A DNA stretch of 64,000 bases, taken from contig VZQC01008079.1 of NCBI GenBank assembly GCA_009823505.1, forward strand, positions 644,866 through 708,865, given 5' to 3'. Under the pieces are notes generated by a model that was not told the origin of the DNA, searched no databases, and worked only from the letters and a program-made list of their open reading frames with translations. Position numbers and translations under genes: made by a program. Positions 22,530-34,755 of this stretch are shown in pieces (position 1 is the first letter of the stretch; each line of letters begins with the position of its first letter). The DNA comes from Rhizomys pruinosus (taxonomy: Eukaryota; Chordata; Mammalia; Rodentia; Spalacidae).

Positions 22530-25500
22530 GTCAGTTATATCAAGACAATACCGAGAATGAAACTCAAATAATACTAAGTGCAAGAATGAAGGAAAAGGAA
22601 TATTAGAGGGAGGAAACAAGGAAAACACAGAAAAAATTACGCCCAATTGAAAAAATGCATAAAAATGAAGTGGAATGTATGGAAGCATAAAAATATAGTC
22701 ATAAAAATAACAATACAATGTTGTGAAAATTATCATGGATACATGGAAAATAAGAAGGAATAGCACAGAGGCAAGGAACAGCTCATTTCCTGGTTCATGA
22801 AAACTTGGGAATGATTGATATTGACCTGGTTTGGGGGAGGAGGGATGCAGTCAGAATGATACAATGTCCTCTCAATTTCTAGGGTAATTATAGGCCATTG
22901 TTAATTAGATTTTAAAGTTTTTTATTGAGCCTTTGGACATGTCATACAACAATTCCTAGTAAACTTTGAAATTCTCCCCATCTAAGCTCTCTAAATTTCC
23001 ACCAGAACTCCTCCAACAGTTCTGCAACCTGTTGATGTCATTTGTTGGTGATTGTGTTTTAACACATTAAATATATACCTGACTTATAAACCACCATTTC
23101 AGATCACGTCCTTGGACTTCCTGTATCTCAGGAATACGGAGATCTGCATATCTCATGCAGAAATGAGCTGTGAACTGTAAAAGATGACATCAGTATTATG
23201 GGAGGCTGTGAGGGAAGGGCTTGCTTAGTCTGGGGACAGTGGGTGATCTGTGATTATGTCAGACCACTCTAGATTGCATCAGAAGCCATGGTACTTAGGG
23301 CCACTGGTACATGGAAGTCAATCACACAATTCACATGTCTCTTGAGCCTCAGCCCATCTAGTCCCTTCACAGATTCCCTCCTTTGGGAAGTATTGGAAAT
23401 TGGACAATTAGTCCTTGCTGGCTCATTTTCTTACTAGAAAGAAAGCTTGGACTATTTCCCCTGGGTGTTAATTCTTTTGGTAGATGCCCATCTTGTTTGC
23501 TTTTCTGCAGTTACATCTACTAGCTAGGAGAACTTCTTCCTGTTTGGAGACCCTCTTCTTTATGAAGATAAAGTGCAGGCTCAGGAAAAAGACTTGAAGA
23601 AGATACTTGAGCCCATCACATATTGTCACAGGCTGGAAGAAGAATTATTTCCTGGCATGGGATTTCTTTGTTTATGTAAGAACATATATGAATTGTGTGT
23701 GTTTCATATTAATACTGTGTATTTAGTACAGGATTGATTTACAGAACTGGTTCTTTATGGAAGAAAGATAGATGTAGATTCTACAGATGGTAAAATTGTC
23801 TCCTCTTGATAGGAAGTTTTGTTTGATGGTTGAATTGCTTTGTGTGACTAATGAATGGCTGCATAAGTGTCTCTGTGGGTATAGTATGCATTTTTTGTAT
23901 TGAATGGCTGGATGTGATGTTCATATGTGTGTTGCGTGGCAGTTTTTATTATCAGTTGTTTGCAGTCCCTCTTTCTACCTACTCAGAGACATCTATGATT
24001 GCTTGAATGTAGCTTGTGTGACTACATGTAAGTGTTTCTATGCAATACACTCATATTTTAATCTGGTATGGGTGTGGAGAGAGGGAAATAAAGCCATGGC
24101 ATTGCAATCTGTGTGTTTGTCTACACACCTGTAGATGTGTATTTTAGGGAAACTCACAGCTACCTCCTCTACTCAGGATGTACCTCTTCTTCCTTAAAGT
24201 AATTTCCAGTGAGTCCCAACTGAAGTAAATAGGTAGCTCTTGGCCTATATGAATTCAAGACCCCTAAATTCTATGTGAGAACTTCTCCTCATTAGTGTTC
24301 AGCAATGATGTATTCCCATTCTCAGTTCAAATCTCTAAGTTTGACTCTATGAAGCTTTATGGCATTGGATTAAATTCTGCAAAGTTCAGTAGCCTGAACT
24401 AACATGATGAGACTAAGGATTTATCTGGGCATGCATTGTGTTATAAACATGCAGGGAGTCATTCCTTAAATGCCCAGGGAAGATTGTTTTGGCAAATAGA
24501 GGAAGCAGAGTCATTTAAGGACCATTTGTCAATCTTCACCTGGCTGCTTCCCTTCTTCATTCTTGAGTGTGTGTCCAGCTTCCTCTTTCAACTAGAGAGT
24601 AATTTGAAACAAAGTCATCTATTTACTTATCCAGCCTTTAAGTTTGAGTGTTTATTTGACTTGTAGTATTTTCTGGCTCTTCATTCCAATGTGACTGAGT
24701 TGCTAAAATTTTTTAAATAAAAGCCAGTGGGTTTTCAGATCTCAATGGACGTGTAACTTGGTCTGCTCTTCCTGTTTCCCACTGAACAACAGGACCAATT
24801 GCCCTCTCTGCTCTTACAGATGTTTATCAGGTGCCTGTGCCTTGGGGTATTGGCAACTGCCTGGATTACATTTCCTGGATTACATCTTCTGTATGTGACC
24901 TCCCACTGTGATTTAACTCTTACGGGATATGGTATCAATCTGTACTTAAAAAAACTGTCCTAATTTATATTCTTAAGATCAGGATTGAACAATTAGTATA
25001 GGCCCTTCAGCCTGGAGCTTCACACCTCTGTTTCAGTATAAAGAACATGAAAAACAAATCTTTGAATGTGTGCTTTAGAAGAACTTTACTACACTGGATT
25101 GGTGTCATGACCCTTTATTCCCAGTCCTCAGAGCTACAATAAGGCTGATGTCTGTGAGTATGAGGTCAGCCTTGTCCAAACAGTGACTTCCAGGATGGCT
25201 GGGAGTAGAGAGATCCTGTAAAAAAGAACTACCAAAACCAAACAAAGAAAAGTAAATATTTTCTGACTTTTGGAATTAAATCACATTTTCAAATTTAATA
25301 TCTGATATTATTGGCAATTGTACATTCTGGTTTGTCTAGGAAAGGCTTGATGTTGACCAGTTGTGAAGATATAAGTTTTATATATCATCAACTTCCACTA
25401 GTAAAGTGTCCAAATATGAGAATCCATAATATGCTACAGAATCATTTCATGTATGAATATGTTCACATAATCAAGTATGTGGTGTGGTGTAATTTTAAAA

Positions 25501-26222
25501 CCATGAAATACTTTCCAAATTAGCTGAGACCTAACTTCTTTTCTCTGTCTCTTTCTCTTTTTTTTTTTTTTTTTTCTGGACTCTATCTCTCTCTCTCGGT
25601 CCCTTTTCTCTTCACTCTCATTTTTAGGGTAATAGCTCTTTATGTTACTTAGGCTGGCCTGGAACTCCTTAAGTATCTGACACCAGCTTAAACCTATGAT
25701 TCTCCTGCCTTTCCTTCCTTAAGTGCAGGGATTTCATGTTTACAACACCTTGTCCATCCTGGATTTTGTAACAAATTAATGATGGCGTCGGTCCTGTGGC
25801 ATGGTGATAATCAGGGCATCTGATCATATTGACAGTCTGGAATTGGGACAGCATCAGGTGTTATTTTAGTGATTAGGACAGATTACTTAGCTTTGGGATT
25901 TATTTTACTGATTTCTTAAATATGGCAATATAACATTACCAATGCCTTTGTAAGCTCCTTTTGAAAACCAATTACGGTTCAAGTTACAATAAATTTTCAG
26001 CACTGGTTATAATTGAATGATCATGAATATCTTATGAATTGAATAGCCTGAACTGAATTGTGAAGCAGGATAAAGTTCATAGGCTTCTATCATGGAAATT
26101 TCTCAGGTCTGTTACTATGAATGTATCCTTGTATTGGGACAGATGGAGAAAAGAAGTGTGGAGAATGGAAAGGATGAAGATAGGGGGAGAAGAAGAGACA
26201 AAAGAGGGGATTGTAACAGCAA

Positions 26223-26312
<90 letters not shown>

Positions 26313-26627
26313 AGAGCTGAGTGTAATAAAAAGGCAAATTTCTATGGCATTGCTGCTGTTACGGAATTAATCCCCATCACCATGGCCCAGGTTCTGAGTC
26401 ACTACATCCTTAGGGACTGTGAAATTAGAGGAGCTTAATGACTTTTTTATATCAGAACTGGGTCTGGTATAATGCCCATTTCACTGTTTTGTTTTTCTGA
26501 GTTCATGGAGCTTAATTTCAGATTTTCTACTGAACTAGTTCTACTGCATTGGCTATACGTGGAGAATTTGACCATGTGCAGGTACTTGCTCTAAGACTGT
26601 TACATCCATTAACATAGATTTCCACAA
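22530..26627 (+). repeat. OR duplication unit C, 5' flank
   Basis: No gene is visible. The stretch is paralogous to 8,088-13,400 and keeps the order of its landmarks, but lacks the L1 insertion found at 10,162. It contains an old B1 (25,095-25,225), a T-rich tract near 25,560 and a pure GA repeat (26,224-26,311). Confidence 0.8.
26224..26311. repeat. GA dinucleotide repeat
   Basis: About 44 uninterrupted GA units. The Arg-Glu reading frame through it is an artefact of the repeat. Confidence 0.97.
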
Positions 26628-29111
26628 AATTTTTAATTTTTTTTACGTTCTCTTTTCACAAGAAAACCAAGAACAATAAAAAATCGCAATGACAAACAAA
26701 GTGCAAAAAAGGGTGTGTTCCATTTCTTGAGAAATACAGAATCAATTTACAGGGCTTCGTATGTAATTCTTCACTCTCTTCTCCCCGCCCCCTGTTTTTT
26801 TTTCCTTACTCTTTCTGGGCTACCAGAAGGATAAGTATGTACTGGCTGCTCCAGGAAGCCTTGAGTTCTCAGCTAAGAAAGAATCTGGTTAATTTGAGGG
26901 TCTCCTCCCTAAACTGCCTAGTCAATTTCTAGCTCCTGTTTAGTTATGTTACCCTCTTAAAAAGGTTATCCCTATTGCCAGAAGGTAATCAGTACACCAA
27001 CTTCTCTGACTTCTTCCATGCTGAAAAGAGACGTTGGGTGTGGTAACTGGGGTATCCCCCATTCAGAGGGTCTATCTAAATTACTTCCAAAGATAACTAT
27101 AGAGGGAAAAAGTCCTTGACTGTCATCCATGAAAGTGAAATGAAGGCAGGAGTAGTTTGGTACATCATCTACGCAGGGGACCAGGAGAAGTAAGAACAGG
27201 GTGAATTCAAATGTCCAACTTAAAAGTCCATTAGAATTTCTTGATAAGGGGATTCAAAGTGTCCATTTATTAGATTTCTCCTTCTGTTCATTTGGCCATG
27301 ATGTCTGGACTCAGGATCTGCTTCCCAGATATTTTTTTTTAGCTTGAGGAAAATAGAGTCTTTTATAATTTATTTCTTTGGTTTCAATGTTCTCAATAAA
27401 TAAAAAAATTCTGAACTTGAGTACAGATTTGAACCTGATTCAATATTCTACTATTTAAACCACAGGCATGATTTTCAGGAAACACAAACCAAACATTAGG
27501 AAACATTTGTTGTTTTGAAGCCAAGACAATTTCTCTTTCCTAATTATCTTTTTATTTTTATTGATGCTTTGTGTATTTCCTACCTCATTTTCCAATTCAG
27601 TTCAGGCGTATGTCCCCTTCCCTCCCCCCACCCCACCCCTACCCATTCCAGATCATGCATTCTGCCGTAACTTTTCTGCATCTTTCTCTGTTTTTTTGTT
27701 TTGTTTTGTTTTGTTTTCATTTTTTTTAACAATAAGTGATAATCTGTGAGTACAAGCATCCTTCATGTAAAACCAATTTGCGAGCAGTTGTGCCCAAACC
27801 CACACAGCTCATGGGTCGCACCATCCAGCAGGGGGGGCTTGTATGTTCAATCAAGTTGATCAAATGAGTGTCCAGTCTATATTGTTGTAGTTTCACCATT
27901 CACCCCAATCGCAGCCCTTACATTCTACTGCACCCCCTCTTATGCAGATTGTTCCCTAGGCTTAGAAAAGGGGCACAGGTGGATGAGAAGCAAAACAGTC
28001 TACTTTCTCTGGAGCTGTTGTTTTGGTCTCTAGTCAATTCTGGCTGTTTTCTTTCATGGGCTGCCAGCTTGTCCAGGCATAACCTTTCGATCCTACTAAT
28101 GAAGCACATGCAATTAGATATATAGGTATTTAAACAGTATAATATATAGCCTTTCGATCCTACTAATGAAGCACACGCAATTAGATATATAGGTATTTAA
28201 ACAGTACTAATTGTTATGGTAGGTTACTTTGGTATAGACACAGATGTTTGGATGGTATGTTAATCCATGAATTACATTTTCTTCTGTTAAGTATGACAGG
28301 GTCTTCGTGTGGTTTATAACATCTCCTAACCATTAGAGGATGTAAGCTTGTGGCATCAGCCATGGGTTATTCCTCCAAGGAGAGAGCTAATAGCCAATTA
28401 GATTTGGGATATACAGACATATGGCTGCCACTGCTGCACAGTATTTCCAGGCAGATGAGGTGTAGCTGGTGCTGACGGAGGAGTCTTGCTTGACTCAAGG
28501 AGACCTATCTTTGCTTTATTGGTTTAGTGGACTTTGGTAACACTCTCTGGCATTCCAGAGACCATCTGTATACTTGCAAGTGCAGTCTCCGTACATCTTT
28601 CCCATGTTTATATCAGGTCTTCAACAGCAGGGCCTTATCGCCTCTCTTCCTGCAGATATCCCAGTTTGGAGGCAAGGAGCCTTTACCTTTCATGGGGGCT
28701 TGGATCCCCTGGCCAACATCTCCTAGGTAGAATAATCCATTGTTGATGTCAGAACTTCTGTATTAATATATTTTGCTTAAATGCATAGCTTAAAGAGACT
28801 TTAGCATTATATTTGGTTCTGAGGAATTTTAACAGTCAAGATATGAGTTTCTACTTAAAAAGTTCCTAAAAAGAAAGAGGAAATTTTATTATTGAGCATT
28901 AATCGACCACAATAGTGGACTTGTCCTTTGTCTGCAGGTGATCTTACATTATTAATCAAGGCCAAGATCTAAGGTTTTGTACTTGTTTAAGAGTGCTTCA
29001 TAAAACTTTAAGCCTAATATGTGGAGGCACAATTTTTTCAGCTTAAAAATGAATGTATTGACTATTTATATTGTGGTTATACTTTCCCTTTGGGTGCTTA
29101 AATCCACACAA
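26628..29111 (-). mobile_element. Retroposed insertion of unknown source, with an L1 3' UTR nested in it
   Basis: A 10-bp target duplication, ATTTCCACAA, flanks it at 26,618-26,627 and 29,112-29,121. Unit A keeps a related uninterrupted site near 2,347, and unit B has a B3 insertion in the same vicinity. The left end is T-rich, so the source is in minus orientation. The parts 26,640-27,545 and 28,819-29,111 match no gene or repeat I know. The middle, 27,546-28,818, is an L1 3' UTR copy. Confidence 0.6.
27546..28818 (-). mobile_element. 5'-truncated L1 3' UTR insertion
   Basis: It is nearly identical to 18,350-19,630, including the tandem duplication of about 67 bp (here near 28,080-28,215), and is therefore the same subfamily. 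It is truncated in the sequence GGTTCTGA. Confidence 0.88.
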
Positions 29112-29515
29112 ATTTCCACAATTTGTTTTATCTTTTTGAGACAAGGCTTCCCTGTAGCCTCAGCTGGCCTGGATAACTAGATGACAGCATTATCTTATAG
29201 AAGGAAGTTAGGTACACATAGGGAAAGTGTCACAAGGCCACTGAAGAAGTATACTTTTGGTACAGAGGCCATCTTAAACCTTCTGGCACTATGGTGGTAG
29301 TTTTGCTTAGTATTCTATGAAATGCTTAAAGAATGTGTGCACCAAAAGGGAATTTTATTATTTGCTATGTTTCCACTAAGAAAACACTGTAGAACATGTG
29401 TGAATGAGTGGAAAAATTGCATTCTTCCTTGAAGCCAATCTTGTTAGCATTGGAAATATCCTCTTCGTATTTAGTATGAGGCTGTATTATCCCTTATGAA
29501 AATACCATGACCAAA

Positions 29516-30564
29516 GGGGAAATGGGAACACTCATCCACTGCTTGTGGAAATGCAAACTCATGCAACTCCTATGGAAAGCAGTGTGGAGAACTCTTAAAA
29601 GACTCAAAATGAACCTGCCACCTGACCCAGTCATACCACTCTTGGGTATATTACCACAAGACTCATTCTATTGCCAAGATACATGCACGACCATGTTTAT
29701 TGCGCTCTCTTCACAGTAGCAAAGAGCTGGATGCAACCCAAGTATCCCTCAACCAATGAGTGGATAAAGAAAATTTGTACATCTACACAGTTGAATTCTA
29801 TGCAGTGTTAAAGACATCATGAACCTTGCAGGTAAATGGATGGAACTAGAAGCCATTATGCTAAGTGATGTAACACATTCCCAGAAAAACAAATGATCTA
29901 TGGTATCCCTCATTTGTGGACCCTAGCAACAAATCCTTATTTGTCAGGCAAACAGTAATTTTTTATCTTTTTTAGTAAATATAGTACCTGATGCTACTAT
30001 AAAAAAGTACATTAAAACACACATCAACTTGCTATGTAATTTAGGAATGTAAAGCAGTATTTCTTTTTACCTGCATGCAACCCTGTTAAAATGTGAATCC
30101 TTAAACATGTATTGGAATTAACCTATAGTTTATTTTCAGACATTGTAACTTTTGTATATGGGTGAAGTGCATATATGTATGTTTTGGAGCAATATAAAAT
30201 TAAAGGGAACAACAACAATGAAAGATTGGTTCAAAGAACTCCCACAAACAGTAAAATTCTGCATCCAAAAATTTAAAAAGACTGAGAAAAAAATGCAGGA
30301 CATGTATGGGAGATAGAACGAACCCTGGTGGGGTTGGGGGCATGGAAAGGAGAATGGATCTAAATTTGATTAAGAAATGTTGCCAGGTGCAGTGGGACAC
30401 AGCTTTAACCCCAGCACTCAGGAAGCAGATGTAGTTGGGTCTCTGTCAGTTCAAGGCCAGCCTGGTCTATAGAGCAAGTTCCAGGCCAGGTGGGGCTACA
30501 GGGAGACCTTGTCTCAAAAACACCAAAAAAAAAAAAAAAAAAAGAAATGGTGTATGAAATGCAG
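29516..30564 (+). mobile_element. 5'-truncated L1, ORF2 C-terminus and 3' UTR
   Basis: Its start encodes the last part of L1 ORF2 (GEMGTLIHCLWKCKLMQ, then [10 protein letters not shown]), with stops in frame after 29,719. The 3' UTR ends in TTAAAAAGACTGAG and TTTGATTAAGAAATG, the same tail as at 44,492-44,733. A B1 is nested at 30,380-30,541. Confidence 0.85.
30380..30541 (+). mobile_element. B1 SINE with target duplication
   Basis: B1 core plus a tail of about 20 A. AAGAAATG flanks it at 30,372-30,379 and 30,542-30,549. Confidence 0.93.
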
Positions 30565-30927
30565 GAAAGTCCAATATAAAAAGAGTTCATTTGAACTCAG
30601 GGTTCCAGGGCAATTAGAGTCCATTATAGCGGGAGGAACATTTGCAGGGACACCAGAGCAGGGGCAGAAAGCAGAAGTTCCCACCTTCAAGCAGACACAG
30701 GAAGCAGATAGCGACTGAAGTTCTGTCCAGGCTTAAGAACTCTCTAAGCCAGTGCCCAGTGATGTGCTTCCTCCAGGATGGACACACCTTCTCATACCTC
30801 CGGAAACAATGTCAGCAACTGGAGACAAATGTCCAGATACTTGGAACCTATGGCGGACATTTTTATTTAAACCACCACAGAGGCTAATTAGAGATTCACA
30901 AAGCAGAATGTAGTTTTTCTGAATTTT

Positions 30928-32378
30928 TTTTAATTTATTTTTTTATTTTTAAGGGATTCTACAATATAATGACACAGTTGTTTGCAGATAACATTGATGT
31001 TACTCAGTATGACATACAATTAGGTAATTGGTGCATTTTGCAAGTATCTATGTCCAAATTTTGAACAACCCAAGGTTCCCATAGTCCAGTTGGAGAAGCT
31101 TGTATGCACAGGCATGTTGATCAATCAGGAGTCCAGACTATATTCCTGAAGTCTCATGATTTACCCCTATCTCTCCACAGCCCTTACAATCTACCACGCC
31201 TCCTCTTCCACAGTTTGTTTCCTGGGCTTTGGGAAAGGGGCACATGTGGGTGAGAAGAAAACAGTCTAATTTCTTTGGAGTTGTCATTTTGGACTCCAGT
31301 CTGTTCAGGTTGTTTCCCTTCATGGATTGACAGATTTCCCAGTGATACCCTTTTTAGTCATACTAACAAAGCACAAGCTATTGGATGTACAGGCATTTAA
31401 GCAGTACCACTTATTATGTCAAGCTAAGCTGTGAGCATAGACACAGATGCTTGGATGGTATGCTAATCCGCAAACTGTGGTTTCTCTATAAAGGGTGACA
31501 AGTTCTTATTGTGGCTTATAACATCGCCTAACCACTAGAGGACATAAGCTTGTGGCATCCGCTGTGAGTTATTCCTCCAAGGAGAGAGCTAATAGCCAAA
31601 TAGTTTTGGGATATAATATAGACACTTGGCTGCCACTGTTGCACTGTATCTCCAGGCTGTTGAGGTGTAGCTGATATTTTCGGAGGAGTCTTGTTTGTCT
31701 CAGGGAGACCAATATTTTGCTGTATTGCTGTAGTGGCCTTTGGTAACGCTCTCTAGCATTTCAGAGGCCAGTTGTACGCTAGCAGGTGACGTCTCATAAC
31801 ATTTTTCATGCTCACACCAGGTCTTCGACAACAGGGACTTACTGCCTTTCTCCTTGCATATATCCCACTTATAGGCAAAAGGCCTTTATAATTTGGGGGG
31901 GGGGGTTTGAATCCCCTAGCCAACATCTCCTAGGCAGAATAATTCATTGCTGATGTCAGAGCTTTCCTGTAGTAAAATATTTGGCTTAATTACACAACTT
32001 ATAAACACTTTACTATTGAATTTGGCTCTAGATAGAGAAATATCCTTTCATAGTTCCTATGCCTATCAATCAGTTAATACGTTATGCCTGTTTTATAGGA
32101 AATTACCACTGTAACAATTGGCTCTAGTTTACAGTTAGGGAGTGGTTTCATTACCATCATGCTTTTCTTTTTCCTAAAAAAGGGGAGAGGTAGGAAGGTT
32201 TCTCCACATCTGGAAGGTAAACTTCATTAGGGCCCATTATAAACAGTCAACCCCAATATTATTCAGAGAGATGCTCAGTGTCCGTGACTCAGGCAGTCTG
32301 AGTTTCCTCATTCCTTAATGTTCAGATGGGTCAACCTCTCTGCTGGCATTCCCCAGTTCATCCTGAATTTTTGAAAAA
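30928..32378 (-). mobile_element. 5'-truncated L1 3' UTR insertion, older copy
   Basis: It is flanked by a 14-bp target duplication, TTTTTCTGAATTTT, at 30,914-30,927 and 32,379-32,392. The left end is T-rich. The body matches 18,500-19,975 but is more diverged than the copy at 27,546, and it lacks the tandem duplication near 31,370. It ends about 105 bases before the OR start codon. Confidence 0.87.
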
Positions 32379-32480
32379 TTTTTCTGAATTTTGATTCAGT
32401 CACCTGGGAAAAAAAGCACACATGTTATGTCTACCTGGTGAGGCTCTCAGCACTCTGACATTTCCTTCTCCCTTCATTCC

Positions 32481-32486
32481 CAGCAG
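32481..32486 (+). promoter_or_regulatory. Splice acceptor of the OR coding exon (CAGCAG)
   Basis: A pyrimidine-rich tract (TTTCCTTCTCCCTTCATTCC) runs into CAGCAG, 10 bases before the ATG at 32,497. All four OR copies keep it (2,820s, 14,068, 32,481, 51,655). OR genes usually carry untranslated upstream exons spliced to a single coding exon, so I infer that the conserved upstream reading frame is intronic. The tandem AG could let either AG be used. Confidence 0.65.
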
Positions 32487-32496
32487 GAAGAGCAAC

Positions 32497-33435
32497 ATGA
32501 GGAGGGGGAACCAGAGCGGCGTGTCTGAGTTCATCCTCCTGGGACTCCCCATCCAGCCAGAGCAGCAGGGCATCTTCTTCACCCTGTTCCTGGCCATGTA
32601 CCTGACCACGGTGCTGGGGAACCTGCTCATCATACTGCTCATCAGGATGGACTCTCGTCTCCACACCCCCATGTACTTCTTCCTGTGTCACATGGCCTTT
32701 TCTGACATCTGCTTTTCATCTGTCACTGTCCCAAAGATGCTCAGCAACATGCAGACTCAGAACCTATCCATTCCTTTTGAGGGGTGCATTACTCAATTGT
32801 ATTTTTTCTTGTCTTTTATGGCTGTTGACAACTTTCTTCTTGGAGTGATGGCCTATGACAGGTATGTGGCCATCTGCCACCCACTGCACTACACAGTTAT
32901 CATGAAGCAGGAGCTGTGTGACTTATTGGTGGCTGGATGTTGGTTCTTGTCTTGTATGAATGCCCTGCTGCACACCCTCCTCCTGTCCCGTCTCTCCTTC
33001 TGTGCTGACAACACCATCCCTCATTTCTTCTGGGATATCAATGAACTCCTGAAGTTGTCCTGCTCAGATACTTCCCTCAGTGAGCTGGTCATCTTCACTG
33101 AGGGAGGTGCTTTGACTGTTCTGGCACTAGGTACTATTTTGGGCTCTTATATCTGCATTGGTTTTACTGTCTTAAAGATCCCCTCCACTAAGAAGATCTG
33201 CAAAGTTTTATCCACCTGTGGTTCCCACATCTTCTTGGTGTTTTTATACTATGGGACTATTGCAATTATTTATTTATTTCCTTCCTCAAATCATTCCCAA
33301 GTTAAGGATGTAATTACTTCAATAATGTCTAATGAGGTGACACCCATGCTGAATCCCTTCATATACAGCCTGAGGAACAGAGATATGAAATTGGCTCTGG
33401 GGATACTTTGGAGAAGAATTATTTTATCCAAGTGA
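32497..33435 (+). CDS. Olfactory receptor, family 1, intact frame but ECL2 Cys lost (unit C)
   Basis: A 312-residue class II odorant receptor, of normal length. An N-X-S site is at residues 5-7. TM1 has GN at 41-42, and PMYFFL is at 58-63. [10 protein letters not shown] is at 118-127, STCGSH at 239-244 and PMLNPFIY at 283-290. The conserved TM3 Cys97 and ECL2 Cys169 and Cys189 are present, but position 179, normally the Cys of HFFCD, is Trp (TGG at 33,031-33,033). In this family Cys97 and Cys179 form the structural disulfide, so the protein may fold poorly. I chose the ATG just after the splice acceptor over the Met 25 codons upstream, because the latter lies in inferred intron. An L1 fragment ends about 105 bases upstream. 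The frame could be a functional gene or a pseudogene with no frame lesion yet. Confidence 0.9.
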   Translation: MRRGNQSGVSEFILLGLPIQPEQQGIFFTLFLAMYLTTVLGNLLIILLIRMDSRLHTPMYFFLCHMAFSDICFSSVTVPKMLSNMQTQNLSIPFEGCITQLYFFLSFMAVDNFLLGVMAYDRYVAICHPLHYTVIMKQELCDLLVAGCWFLSCMNALLHTLLLSRLSFCADNTIPHFFWDINELLKLSCSDTSLSELVIFTEGGALTVLALGTILGSYICIGFTVLKIPSTKKICKVLSTCGSHIFLVFLYYGTIAIIYLFPSSNHSQVKDVITSIMSNEVTPMLNPFIYSLRNRDMKLALGILWRRIILSK

Positions 33436-34755
33436 ATGTTAAGTACTCATGTTCTTAATTGCCCTAGAGATGCTTCCAGAGATATCCCCTTAAAATTTAT
33501 GTGTGTAGCCAGACATGGTGGCACACGCATTTAATTCTAGAACTCAGAGGCAATGGTAGGTAGATCTTTGTGAGTTCAAGGCAAGCCTGATTTACATAAC
33601 AAGTTCCAGGACAGCTGTGGATTCAGGGAAACCCTGTCTCAAAAATACAAAAAAAATGGGTGAATATAGTAAATTTCAAAAAGTATCCACACTAGTTTGC
33701 GCTTTTTAACTTTGGAGTTCATTTCCCCAGTTCTTGAGTAAGGGCAGATCTTGTGAGTTACTTTCACTAAAAGGTTTAGTGTACATGCTTATGAGGTTCC
33801 ACTGATTAGAGGACTGTCCCTGGTATACTTGTAACTACAAAGTCACCATATAAGATACCCTAAGATAGTCTGCAGAAGAGCAAAGTCTACATGAAACACA
33901 GCAAAGATGCTCCAGGTAGCACTTAGCCAGCACAAGTGGACCTAGTAACTGATTTGGGGCTCTGCTGATTCCTAGTCAAGATTGTCTGAAATGAGCCATA
34001 TTCAGAAATACCATCCATCTTAATACAGTTCACGAACAAATGGGCAGACTGTAAAATTATTATATAAACAAACATCTAAGTCACTTTTTGGGATTATTAT
34101 GAATCATAAGGTAATTGATACAATGACTTCCTATCAGTGGTACTCAAAATTTTTCCTTTATTGTGTCTTCCCTCCTCAATTTTTCGTTCTCTGATTTAAT
34201 TGTCTTCCTTTCCAATTTTCTAGATCTCACTGCTTCAAAACATACAGGCTCATGGGTATGAAGATTCACATGATCTTAGCCATAGTTGTGTCTACTGCTT
34301 CATGCTATTCTTCCCTACCTTTTTGGTCAAGTGTAAAAATGTTATTTACAAATACATTGTCTCACTTACCTAAAGATCCACAGTTGTCATGACATCAAAA
34401 TACATAGAACTATTTATGAAGACAAATATACCATCAGAAATGTGCTTCTTTCAAAGATATTTTGAGGATTGTGCATTTCATACAATAGATATTAATCAAA
34501 TTTTGGTCCTCGCTCACCTCTGTCCTCCACAGCTGTCCCATCCAATTTCATACATTTTGTCATCTATGTTAAGACCTACCCAGTCAAGCATTTGTAACCA
34601 GATGTCCCTCAGTACAGGTTCAACCACTAGAGTCTAGTGAACTTATCTAGAGTCACTCCCTTAAAGAAGCTCTACTCTCCCTCATTCAGCACTCATCAGA
34701 AGCTAAGAGTTCCTTGGTCAGGGTTTGGACCTGCTGCACATTTCTCCAGCTATAT
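33436..34755 (+). repeat. OR duplication unit C, 3' flank (first part)
   Basis: No gene is visible. A diverged B1 lies at 33,507-33,655. The rest matches 15,830-16,190, 44,735-45,680 and 52,640-53,450. It contains sequence like an old L1 3' end (TTTTGAGGATTGTGCATTTC, GTCCTCCACAGCTGTCCC). Confidence 0.75.
33507..33655 (+). mobile_element. B1 SINE, diverged
   Basis: GCCAGACATGGTGGCACACG, then GTGAGTTCAAGGCAAGCC and a CCCTGTCTCAAAAA tail. Confidence 0.88.

Larger units (their letters stand above)
29483..30879 (-). mobile_element. Solo LTR (ERVL/MaLR-type) split by an L1
   Basis: The LTR starts at 29,483 (TGTATTATCCC, then AATACCATGACCAAAG), is broken at about 29,515, and resumes at about 30,565 (GGTTCCAGGGCAATTAGAGT to CCACCACA). 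The flanks match those of the solo LTR in unit B (13,400-13,763), so both copies descend from one insertion. Confidence 0.75.

Noticed and set aside
26060..26370. Arg-Glu repeat protein
   Set aside because: It is the translation of an uninterrupted GA repeat; both frames give the same dipeptide run.
32422..32496. Extra N-terminal codons in frame with the ORs (Met-Leu-Cys-Leu-Pro and similar)
   Set aside because: They contain a polypyrimidine tract and splice acceptor and lie before the family's conserved start; unit D's version differs.
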